NCBI GenBank assembly: GCA_009617715.1
Contig: VTFK01000140.1
Coordinates: forward strand, 806,001 to 870,000
Length of the DNA: 64,000 nucleotides
Direction of reading: 5' to 3'
Source: Plectrocnemia conspersa
Lineage: Eukaryota; Arthropoda; Insecta; Trichoptera; Polycentropodidae
The notes under the pieces were generated by a model. It was not told the DNA's origin. It was given only the letters and a program-made list of their open reading frames with translations, and ran no database searches. Each line of letters starts with the position of its first letter. Positions within the stretch are counted from its first letter, which is position 1. Position numbers and translations under genes: made by a program. Positions 21,083-33,200 of this stretch are shown here, piece after piece.

Positions 21083-21566
21083 GGCGGCTTCCGTAAATGA
21101 TATTGCAGGTTTAGGGAGGGTGGTAACGAAATTGTGACAATGGGCGAAAATAGGTGTTTTAAAAATGTGACATTACAATTTTGAATTTGTTCATAGCGTG
21201 TTCATATGATGTCACAGGCTTAGAGAGGAGGGGGGAGTAGCTCAGCGGAATTTTGATAGTCTGTGACAGGGGGATGAGAGTCTCATAAAAAATGTGACAT
21301 CACGAATTTGAATTTACTCATAAGGAAGCCTAATATGTTTGTATTAACTAGTTTTTTAACAAATCAAAAATAATATATTTAATTCACCAAGTACATATTT
21401 TATTATTATTATAAATTATTCAGCAACATCGCTTCCACACAAATACAGATCTTATACTTTGTAAATAAAAATAATTTTGATTCTGTACGTGACATACGGT
21501 GAGAGAAAGGGGAGGGGGAGGTTGAAATTTCACAAAAACCCTGTGATATTATTTATAGAAGCCACC
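21083..21566. mobile_element. MITE with GGCGGCTTCC ends
   Basis: The left end GGCGGCTTCCGTAAATGATA and right end (reverse complement GGTGGCTTCTATAAATAATA) form imperfect terminal repeats of about 27 nt, bordered by TAA on both sides (21080-21082, 21567-21569). Inside are purine-rich AGGGAGGGTGG, AGAGAGGAGGGGGGAG and GGGGAGGGGGAGG runs, each near a TGTGACAT-type motif. Same family as 21847-21981. Confidence 0.75.
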
Positions 21567-21846
21567 TAATGATAATCTACTGAGCAGATGTTTAGTGTGT
21601 ATTGTAGATGAAATAAAATTTCATATCTTGACTCATTGAAGTGCAGACCATAAAACAATCACTATAATTTGTATTGCGGTAAAGCATAATTTTTGTCCGA
21701 CCACTGTGCAGATTTATAAAGGATCAAAAATAAACGCAGAAAAAATTTGCAATTTCGGATATAGCTGGAGTAAGAGTAATTACAAAAAAAAAGGCTTTTT
21801 TTAAATAACAAAATAACTAAATGTTCTTTGTTGGTAATATACTTTA

Positions 21847-21981
21847 GGCGACTTCCATAAATTATGTCACAGCTTTTTCGTAAATCCCCCGCTCCCCTCT
21901 TATGTCACAAAATCTCATTGAGCCAGGCTCCTGTTTGTTTCACACTCTTACAATTTCGCTGACATAATTTTAGAAGCCACA
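21847..21981. mobile_element. Short MITE of the same family
   Basis: Starts GGCGACTTCCATAAATTATG, TCACAGC and ends, inverted, GTGGCTTCTAAAATTATGTC. The interior has CCCCCGCTCCCCTC and TTATGTCACAAA. A TTA borders each side. Confidence 0.75.
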
Positions 21982-22040
21982 TTATCTGAAAATAAATATT
22001 TAATTTCTTTTATGTTTGTCAGTATATGTAAAGTGCAATA

Positions 22041-22271
22041 TTAACCCTTTTACCGTGGTTGGCTCTATAGAAGTCATGAAGAAAATCGGTAGTACGCAAT
22101 GGGCACTTAAGGTCCCATAAGCCTTTAAGCTTAATAATATGGTTATTTAATATAATTTAAGGCTGTATTGAACCATAATATTTAAAAAAAATGTGGCATG
22201 AATGAGTGCTCCATCATATAAACAAATTTAAAAATGGCTCGTAAAAATACCAGCCATGGTGAAAAGGTTAA
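22041..22271. mobile_element. TTAA-flanked MITE (piggyBac-type)
   Basis: TTAA at 22041-22044 and 22268-22271; terminal repeats CCCTTTTACCGTGGTTGG and, inverted, CCTTTTCACCATGGCTGG. Length 231 nt. Related to the decayed copy at 8207-8388 by interior similarity. No coding capacity. Confidence 0.8.
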
Positions 22272-22359
22272 TAAAAACCAAAAACAGGTTGAAATATTTA
22301 GATAGTTCTAAATAACGAATGCTCGTTACATCGAACATGTCGATGTCGCTATTAAAGAT

Positions 22360-22410
22360 CTTCTTTGCGCATGCGCCAAAGCTGTCATTTTTGACATTTC
22401 GGGTGTATTA
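22360..22410. promoter_or_regulatory. NRF1-like palindrome, possible promoter fragment
   Basis: TTTGCGCATGCGCCAAAG at about 22365-22382 fits the NRF1 consensus YGCGCATGCGCR. It is isolated in AT-rich DNA 1.6 kb upstream of Rab21; no transcript start is visible. Confidence 0.3.
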
Positions 22411-24162
22411 ACATTTATTGACAATTTCCACGAATATCCAATCCATAGTTCATCGCATTTTAATCTATGTATTGTCTTATTGATTTGAAGCTGTTTATCT
22501 TATATGTGTACTAAAAGTGCGATATGAGATTATAATAGAAATATGTTTATATACAGCCATCAATATACGATCTATATTTAAACAATTACTTAATATTATT
22601 GCATATATAATATATTGCAATAATATTAATCTGTTGAGTTCTGGATTTATTATATAACATACTGGTATCATGTACAATACATACTTATATCAAGGAAAAG
22701 ACGTTTTAGCTATTTATATATTTACTTTATTAAGAGTATTTAACCAATTGTACAGTTCAGCTTAAACACATGCATATCATATGCATCGCAAATTATAACA
22801 AGCTAAATCATAATACATACATACACGCATATGCATATTAATTTAATGGATAATGACTTTGGTCTCGTATCTTATAATGCTGACTTGTCATGTAGTCCAA
22901 AAACAAAACCGAACTTTCGACAATTACAACTTACTAATAAACGATAGAATACAATTTATAATTAAACACGTAAGCATACGATAAATTCGAATGTTTGCAT
23001 TTAACATTTATGTATTTTGATTGTATAAAATAACATTTATATATAAAACAATATGTATACATATATTTGAAATAAATAACATATGTTTCAACAAATAACT
23101 GCTCGCTATAAAAGTGTTGATAACGACTATGCAACACCAAATAAATTATTATTAAAATAAGTATTCTATCCTTGATGTATTAAATACATAATATGACTTT
23201 CCGTGATTTAAAGAGAAAAATTCTCGCCGAGCGGTTTGGTAAATCTAGAATTTGTGTGAAGTTTGAATATGTATAATATAACTAATAACTAATGTGCTCG
23301 TTTTACAATCTAATAATTGTTGATCTTAAAGTTAAACGTACCATGAGATACCGGTCTTAAGTTGTATAACCATCAGGTTTTAAATTGGAAAAACAAATTT
23401 AATTATGTGTACAATAAACTATTAAATAATCAACGACCGAAAGATTAATTTTTATATTTCTTGCTATTGAATATTTTCTATAGCTAATCATGAAACATCT
23501 GTTAGGACCTATATTTACTTGCTGACCACGTATTAAAGAAAATTATATTTTTGTATATTTGTTACGCTGCGATATATAGGTGCACTTTACACTTATAATG
23601 ATATTTTGTCCAGAAAAAGTACAGGTAACTAACGTAATGAATATATACTGTCATTATTGAATTTCTAAAAATGCAATAATTATAATGTATTTGTACTTTT
23701 TTCCCACAAAGATGTCTTGATTTATATGTAAGGTGCAATTTTCGATACTTTTGGTTTGGCTATTTTTATTTTCATTTCTCCATAAAAAGTGAACTAGTCC
23801 TAGAAAGAACATTAATAACTCTATTTTGGAAAACATGAAATTCTATGACAGTGGTAGTCTTTTTCTGTAGGATGCAAAAGAAAATCCATATATATATATA
23901 ATTCGTTTCCTTGGGTGCTCTAAAACACAAATCGAAATGGTTATGTATGTTGGATGTGTTATTTTAAATGACACTGCCTAAGCACTATTACACCATATAA
24001 TCTCAGAGACTTTATAATACTGCTTCTCTTATATGTCGCACGCGTAGTATATAGTTAGTTTCATTAAATTAAATATACATTTACATCTAGTTGGCTCTGA
24101 AGATCAATTTGTCTAGTTGCAATAATAAAAATAAAAATTCATGGCTAAACGCACGAGTTCCT
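22411..24162. other. Intergenic between UNC93 3' end and Rab21, no gene
   Basis: AT-rich, with short open frames only. It must contain the 3' UTR of the UNC93-like gene at its high-coordinate side; TTTATT (AATAAA on the minus strand) occurs near 23766 among other places, so the end point is uncertain. Confidence 0.55.
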
Positions 24163-24288
24163 TCACATGTGCGTGATAATAATATTGTTGTCAATTTCGT
24201 CCTCTTCATCGTCAGGCTCTTGAGGTTCGACGGCTTCGTTCACTGTTTGCGTAGCTTCAGCTTTCTGTGCCAATTTCATGCGACGAGC
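24163..24288 (-). CDS. UNC93-like exon 6 and C-terminal tail
   Basis: A 126-nt exon from ATTTTTAG|GCTCGT to TGA at 24165-24163. Encodes a cytosolic tail, basic then acidic: ARRMKLAQKAEATQ, EPQEPDDEEDEID, NNIIITHM. Confidence 0.93.
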   Translation of the reverse strand, partial: ARRMKLAQKAEATQTVNEAVEPQEPDDEEDEIDNNIIITHM

Positions 24289-27200
24289 CTAAAAATCAAT
24301 CAAAACAGAATTATATTTGTAACATAAAAACAATCAATCTTTCAATAGCTAAGAGTTTATATGGTTTTATGTTTAAAATATGATCTTTATAGCATATAGA
24401 CGGTTTTGTAGGAATTAGTTTATCCCAAATGACAATGTTAAATTTAATTGTTTATTAGTTTATTGTTTCATATTATACATCTGTATAATATGAAATAATC
24501 TTTGATTTCAAATAACATATTATGCCTACCGTACTTTTTTATCTCTCAATAAAATATTATTATTATCACCTTTCTCTTATGAAGAATTTCAACGACAATA
24601 TATCCACAGAAACCAACGATAAGTACAGCTAGCATCACATATAGTTTCTTCCAGACGCAGAGATGGTTGGAATAGGCGTAAGCAACTACAAAACCTGCAG
24701 ATTCCCACAGGCGGTAGTTAGAGAAAGCAGCTTCCTTATTCCTTCGGAACAAGGTTCCATATAGACCTGAAAGAGCAATAAACAATATATAATTATATGG
24801 TACTATTGATTATTATATAAAGTATATACATAATGTCTTTATTTAATTTTTTTTCGATATTACCCTATGTTTTAAAAATATGATAGCTATTCTTTTTGAT
24901 ATTTCTATGGGCTTCTAATATAAGAGGACTGATCAAAGTATATTCAAACCGAATTTTGGTCAATAGGAGGGCGCAAAAAACAATTATCACTTCTCAGAAG
25001 GCAAAAATTCACGTCAAAAGCAATAAAATCGTGTCGGCGCCGTCGCGGTGGGGAACGCTCGGTAACGAGCGTTCCCACTGCGACGGCGACGGTACGATTT
25101 TATTGCTTTTGACGTGGATTTTTGACTTCTGAGAAGGGATAATTGTTTTTTGCGCTCTCCTATTGGGTAAAATTCGGTTTTGATGTACTTTATTCAATTC
25201 TCACTTATTGTAAAAATAATATTGTTAAAAAAAGGCCGCTATATAACCGAGCGGTCCTACTACGACGTCGAATGCATGGTTTTATTACTTTTGACGTGGA
25301 TTTTTGACTTCTGAGGAGGGATAATTGTTTTTTCGGCTCTTCTACTGTTAAAAATTCGGTTTATATATGCTTCATTCAATTCTCGCTTATTGTAAGACGT
25401 AATATTGTTATAAAAAGTTTTAATATGAACGCTAGATAACCGGGTGACGGCACTATTTGATTGATGTTGAAGTGGAAATATTAAAAAAACGACGACTGAC
25501 TAGCCAACTTTTGCCCCCTCCTTGAAAAAGCTGAAATAACGTTCCTGAGCCTAAGCAAAGGTCAGTTAAAGTCAATACGAATACAAAGAACTGCGCTGTT
25601 TATATATTACGCCATCACTGGGTACCACTGCAGATATCTAATGACAGCGTTGCCAAATATCCAGCTGTTTGTATTATTACCGTTCTTATTCTTTTAAGAT
25701 AAGTAACAGACATTAACAATAGTAGTCAATTTCCGCTCTGATGCATTGCTTTTATTTCTTTTTTATATAATATAATGTTAGACACTTATCGCATCAGTTT
25801 TAAAATCACATATGATTTATGCAAGTAGATATTTGTTGTTTTCGTAGTCTCCAAGTTGTTTCTGAAAGATTTCGGATTTTGTATTTGAACCAAGTTTGAC
25901 GTGAAGTAGAAAACGGCTGCTTCCTCGGTCTTCTTGGTAGCTTCGTGCGAGTTTGGCTGAACTCTTTTTTACCGAAGTAGTAAAAATGTTAAGGTCCAGC
26001 AAGTGGAAGTTCTAGATCCGTTACATCTGAACGTACAATGTCACCGATTGAGCAAGTTGTCAGTTGCATTGAATAATAAATTCGAAGAAGGATCGATATG
26101 TTCAAATGAAAAGTATTTTAAATAGCTGTCAGCCTTTTCTGTGAATTCGCCTCATATCGCTGCATTGCTACGTATAATCCGTATTCATCCGTGTGCAAAA
26201 CTTCAACGTTAGACGTCGCCGCATTGTTTATTGTGAAATTGCAATAACGTTGTCGTAACTTTTCTCCTTGATGAAAGTTGTCTTTGTTCCTGCGACCTTG
26301 ACATACTTGGAAATGCTTTTATATGGGAATATAAAAGGAGCAGTAGACCAGCGACGTCTCGGCTGTTATTGTCATAACATACTTGTTGACTGTGTACAAA
26401 TAAATTAGAGCAACCGTCTTCGTTTATTTCTTTAGCCATTGAAACAGATTTTTCAATATTGGAGACATGATATAATACATGCGCTTTATTCCTTTAAACG
26501 CGCTTTGCTAAATATACACAAGATCAGTGATTTTATATTAGGGTTTAAGTTTTTAATAAACGACGAATTTGTCTTTCATATTACAAAGAATGACTTTTAT
26601 ATATGATCTTATAATACAATTGTGGAAAGTTTCATTCATATCAGACATATCAGGTCATAAAAAATAACGACTTGAGATTTTTTCTTTCGTTGGTACAACT
26701 GTTTGAAAAGTGCATGAATATTGGACACGTAGGTTGTGTATGACGGGTCCTGTCCTTTGTGCCAGTGGTGTTTATTTTAAAGTATATAATATGTATATTT
26801 GTGTTATTGTATACGTGAAGAACCTTTTCCGTGTCTGTGTCAGTAGAATTATGCTAAACTCTGGTTTCTAGACGTGAAGGGAGAAGCGGCTGCTTCTTTG
26901 ATAATCTCCATTTACTGTTGGTCGGCGGCTCCTCTTTTTAGTTTAAGTTTGAGAGCTATATTTAAAATTTATGCTGATGTTGTCGAGCTGATGCCTAGAG
27001 CGGAAGCATTTATACACATGGACAAACTGGGGGAGATTTTGTTCTTGCCCACTTTTTACTATAACGGCGTATTACGATGAACTGTGGGCGTGGTACTGCG
27101 TTGTATTTTCAAACAGGTTTTTTGGCATTCATGCAGGTTATTATGCTATTGAGATGCATTTCAGAATACAAATTCCTTGTACTTCAGAAAGCATAGCTAA

Positions 27201-30200
27201 TAAAGTGCTCTTGATTAAATATGTTAGAGCACCTGTCATTTTAAAATACTCCGAATGGTTATTGTGATGTATTCGTCTATTGTCACGTACGGTCTACACC
27301 GAGCTACCGACTTGGCGGCGCTTACCGACTTAATATGCAAAGTTTAGTTTCTCACGCTCAGTGCGTCAATTTCATTATAAAAAATTAGAATTGCATTGAT
27401 TTGGATTTGCCGACATTTTTATTACTGTATTAATCAGAAAACCATTGTCTGATGTACTGTATAATTTTCCTTTGTACATGCAATAGCAATAAAATATTTA
27501 TTATTTAAAGCATATTGCTGCAACGATGCTCGCAAGTTACCACTGAAATATTTGAAGTCATCATAAGGCTACCCTTGATCGTTTGAAAAGATCCGCTGGA
27601 TTCATTCTCATTAACCACATCATACATCCGTGCGTGTTAAAGAGATTCACGGCTTCGAGATTCTGATGCTGTAGAAGTCTAGATTCATGCCTCTTGGTGA
27701 ACTTGAGGATTTCTTCCTGTACAACTATTCATATATAAACTTTCAATACATGTAAGTTTCAGAATTTTCATATAGTACATAAATTTTCTTATTATTTTGA
27801 TTTCCATTGTATATATTTATTAGTAACGGAGTTAACTACGAGTAGTTAGCGTAAGCAATGCAGCGCTAGCACACATAGCGTGTAACTCACGCCCCCGCTA
27901 TGTGTACCGGCGCTACATTGCTAATTTAATAATTAATTTACAATAAAAACATATGTAGAATGTTTTTAAATAATCGTAAGCCCCGCAGTTATAAATTAAG
28001 ATGTATCTAATACTCATTTTTATATTATATTACATATGCTGTACTATACATAAATGTATAATAATTAATCTCTTATTAAATCATTTCTCATTGCACGACG
28101 CGTGACTCGCACATAGCAAAACATCATCTTGACGTGATAAATAATACAATCTTATCAACATTTTATGGTGACATAATTAGAATAGTGCATTCCATAGATG
28201 TTTTTCGGATCGGAAGAGACGCTTGCATATATGAAGGGGAAAATATCAATAGTTCTTACCGTTGATCTGGGTTTGCCATACGGCATCCCCGACGCCCCAT
28301 AATCCAGATATGGCAAAGAACATAATGGGGTTGTTGGGGTGAGGTGGCCACATGAGAAGAACGGCGATCAGAGTGGCGTGAACCATAGCTCCACAAACTA
28401 GGATCGGTATACGTCCAACACACTTCATCAGCGATCCAAAGATGAGCGAACACAAAGCGTTGACTACTCCGAAGCAGATCATCACATATCCGATTGAGTG
28501 TATTCCAAGAGCGCAGGATACGTATGCCTGGATAAAAAATAATTAAATTTGAATCAATATTCTGAACCATTTGGGTGTATTATTCCTTATTTTAATATAG
28601 TCATTGTTTTCTCAGAGTGTATAGAAATACCTGAGTGAAGTCGGCTCCGATGAATGCTTGCTCCATACCTATCCAGAGTGTGATAGGTATGAGAAGCTGC
28701 TGATTTGGTTTCTTCAGCTGGTATGCCGTAGCCGAGAGCAGCTGAATGCCAGTGAGTTCTGCTGAGCCGTCCGTTTTTCTTTGTTTTTCACCGTATCTAA
28801 AAATTTATAATAACTATAAAAATCTAGGCGGATTAGTATGTACTTATGTATTTCTAATAAGCTAAATAAAAATTAAATTATTACAAATATTTGGACTATT
28901 AAGTAAAACAAATATCGTCGATCTGAAAATAAAAAATATGATTGCTTATTAAGTATATCAATTGCAAGAATCTTCTTACTCTGTTGAAGTTAGTTTGTCT
29001 TGAAATATTATATATATGTATGTATATATGAATCATATTTACCTAACAGGTATAATTCTGCATCAAATGAATGGTGAAAAATAAAAATAAAATTTGGTTA
29101 GTACTCTTACATTAGTTTACAAATATATTTTTTTTATAAAACTTACACTTATAACCAGATATTGCATCAGTTTAGTAAATCGCTTGAATGTAAAATATTT
29201 TTTTTTACCAAATATAATTTAATTGTACTTGTTCGTATATATATAGTACAGTGTTAACAATAAATCGATTATGTAATTAGTTTTAATAAATTATAACGGT
29301 AAATAGAATATTTGTACATGTTATACTTATTTTTGGACAATATATTAAATGGTCAGAATTTTTTGCCAACTGTTAGTAAATATACTTAATTAATTTTTTT
29401 AATACATATAAACTTATATATCATTAAAAAAAATATATAATAAATAATAGTAATTTCCCGTTAGAAATGTTTTAAACCATCTTTGGTATTTACGGATATC
29501 TATTGAATGTTTTCAGTGGCCAAAATTCTTACAAATTATTAAATATTTATAAATCTTTGTAGTGGTCGTAGTTGCTGATTTTTTAAAATTCATTTCTGTA
29601 AAATGCACTGTCTAAAAAAAATTAGGCTGCTTTTTCAGTATTTATATGTAAGGTCTCTTTTTTTTAATATTATATTCTTTCATAAACTTGCCATTTCAAA
29701 GTAGTCAATAGTAATATTAAATTACATTTTATAGTTGTTTTTTGTCGTAAAGATAACGTAACTCGATCTGAATATAAAAAAACATATTGCATATATAAAA
29801 AGTTTCAGCTGTATCTTTAGTTTTTATCTATAATGTCTTATTTTATACATATTGTTTTGTTTTCAAAACTTGCTTTGATCTATAATGTTGAATCGCATTT
29901 TAATATTTAATAAGACGAATAGTAAAAGTTTAGCAAAAGGCTCTTTAACTTTTTTTTTTTTTAAAATTGATCACTTAATATTTTTTTATAAAACTCTTTT
30001 TTATCGAAATTACTGTGTTATTGTTAGGGGGGGGGGTCTACTGTAATTGTAATTTTCATACATAAATATATTTAGTGTTTCTATATATTAAAATATATTT
30101 TTTGTTGAGAGCCATTGGTGTTAAATAAATACTAAATACTATTTACAAGGAGCAATACATTCGTTCCTTTGTCATTGCATTCTTGGGTGTTTTTTTTCAG

Positions 30201-33200
30201 GTAGTGGTCCCAACATCTGGAACGGGTACAGAGTATATACTAAATAAATAATATGTATATAATAAGTAAGAAGCCTAATTTTTGTGAATGAATAAATTAG
30301 ACCGCGTAGTATTCAATAAGAAAAAAAAATTGTCAGGGTTGTTTGAATAACGTTTTCAGAAAATCGGTATTTAAAAAAAAAAATTAATTAAAAAAAAATA
30401 GTGTAATGAGTTGTATGATAAAATACAGTTTTTAAAAAAAAATGAACCAGCATGAAAAACGAGTGGTGAAAGTTTCTGAATATTGATTTGAAAGACCTAG
30501 GTTCGAATGTTTTAAAATTTCTATCGCATCTGGGAGATTAGTGATTAATATATAATTATAATTCCAATCGAACGTCATAGATTAGGTTTTCCAAGATTTT
30601 CCTAATCTCACGGATGAATAACATGATGATTAATTAAAATCGAGGTTGTACATATCTGGTATGGAAAATTTGCATATAGCTCATGGAGAATATTTTATAT
30701 GTATTAAAAAATTAAAAAAATTGAAAAACTTTTTTGATTAATTTCTAATATTTTTTGCATTTATGAAAATTTTTAATTTTAATTTAATAGTTGATTTTTT
30801 AAATTACAAATTTAAATTTAAATACTTCTTTGTTTTCCACATATAAGTAACAACTTTAATTCGACCCTGAAGTTTTAAATTTATATAAATTAGGTCCTGT
30901 GTTATATCTATAATCAAGGTTGTCTTACTGACGTTTCTTTCAAATCTAAAAACATTTTATTTCATAGCGAAATTTCAGATAGATTTGTATGTAATCTGTT
31001 TTTTAATTTATTTTGTGTAGCATGTGGAAATGAGGGAGGCTAAATATCCTCGGGCCGACCCTGCTACGGACCTCCAGTTGAGAAACATAAACAAGTTGTT
31101 AATAGAATTTATACTTTAACACAGAAAAAACAAGATCAATTAATGATACTAGCGCATTTAAAGCGATTAAAAATTTTATTCACACTATTTCGACTGATGC
31201 GTCACGCGTACCCTCGCGGATACGATTAAATAATATTAAATTTGATCTTATTCTTTATTTTACGAACATAAATATGAATTTTAACTCAAGTATTATTTAC
31301 TTTTTCCTATTATTATCATCACAAATCGTCCGTGGCGGACATTCACGTATAGTTTTAATCGACAGCATTCAAGGACATACGAACAAATTACCGAAAAAAA
31401 AAAGTCAGCGTATCATTACGCAACATATGTCGTCAGATAATTTTCCACACATATAATAATAACCACGATAGCCCGCAATTATGGATGCATCGTCTATAAC
31501 AGTGCTTCATAACCGGTGTGCCAAAAGATGAAAGAAGAAAAGGTCCTAAATAATTTGTCTACGACCCTTCTAAAAAACACAATAACTAAAAATACATATA
31601 CTATTGCTGAAACACTTATTAAATATGCATAATTGGCCCAGTGAAATTAAGATCCGGAAAGTCACCGACTGGTAAATTTGTCGAATGGAAAATTTACCGA
31701 TTCCGCAATTCGTCGAACGGAAAGTTAACCGATTCTACAATTGATCGCCGATGATTTATTTATTAAAAACAATGTCATTTTACTCGTCAAATACATATGA
31801 AATTGATATTTTTAATGTTTCTGTAATTATATAAAATAAAGCGATAAATAAAAATGTACAAATATCATTTTTTGATTGTCTGACGTGCCGAGCAGTTTTT
31901 AATAGAGAAAAATAAAAAAAGAGTTATTCAGAAAATTAAAAATAAAAGTTTTAAAAAATCAGTTCGTATTCTTCATAAGCGTTTACAATTTTATTAATAT
32001 TAAAATTAATATATATATCCTCGGAGACAGACTCAGTTAGTCTCCGCGGAAGAAGAGTGATAGACTCTTCGAAACGTCAGACGCTCACATTCAAGTAAAA
32101 TCGCGATGGTGTCCGTAGCCAATATTGATCAAAAAATAAATAAATGTTATGTTATCGTATAATTATGAATATGATGAAATGGATAGCTCTCGAACTGACT
32201 GTGCTAACGCAAATATAGTATAGAGAAACTACTTCAAACAATGAATGGATGCATCAAAATAATAAACAACATTAAATCAAGAGCCATAAGTTCGCGAATA
32301 TTTAGAATACAAATTTAGCTTTACTATGTGTGTAAGATTCTTTTAGATCATTTAGATATAAATAGTAAGAATTGCATACATATCTGATATATTTGAGTAG
32401 CTGAATGAATTTACATTTACAATTTAAAACATTCTGACGTGCTTCGACGAACAACAGGGTTAAAAAAACTTAATTTTGCCAGAAGAGTTACGACGAGGAT
32501 ATTTATAAATGTATCAAAGGACTTACCGGACCACGATTGAAAACGAAAAAATATTCGTGGATCTGGTTAAACAAATTAATCTTTGCTGTAGAAAAAAAAA
32601 TAAAAATCAAAGTATAATTGCAAATTAAACTTTGCTGTAATGATCACTATTCATTCAATTACTAATGGACAATACAATTAGATTCGAAATCTTTTTGCAA
32701 ACAATGTTGTGAATTCTACAAAAGCACTTTCCCTAAAAATTAGAAAGGAAACTTTTGAATGTTCGTATTACATATTCAGTAACAATGTATGGAAATAGCA
32801 AAAGCAGCAATAGTAATCATAATTCATTTTGCGATAACAAAAATAAACACAGATCGAGCAAACGCTGCGAATAACCTTCTCTTATAAAAGTTTCTTTATA
32901 ATCTGCAGTAGTATTTATCATACATATATGATTCAATATGCTTTATAATAAAGTAAATAATGTGTTCATAGTATTAAGCGGTATTAAAACATGAATCATC
33001 AGGGTACAAAACTAAACTCTAAAATGTGTACAAGAAATCAGAAACATTCAAGTAAATGGCGACTTACTGACAATATCACACACATTATTTAATCACTAAT
33101 CTTTTATATTCAGAGAAATTTCACATTTTACAAAAAAAAAAACACTATAAAGTAACCAAGAAAATTACACTTGAATTTTTTTGTTAAAACAAGATTTGAT

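Larger units (their letters stand above)
20880..22040. other. Intergenic upstream of Rab21 with two related inverted-repeat elements
   Basis: AT-rich DNA carrying the elements listed at 21083-21566 and 21847-21981; nothing else is recognised. Confidence 0.6.
24767..28259 (-). other. UNC93-like intron 4, 3.5 kb
   Basis: Holds the palindrome family, the unidentified coding-like stretch at 25815-26440 and the hairpin repeat at 27854-27922. A 68-codon plus-strand frame at 26874-27080 has no recognisable similarity. Confidence 0.7.

Noticed and set aside
32510..32590. Possible extra UNC93 exon with good splice-like borders (CTACAG ... CCG|GTAAGT)
   Set aside because: In the required phase it meets TAA at once, and exons 33496-33715 and 28631-28796 already join perfectly.
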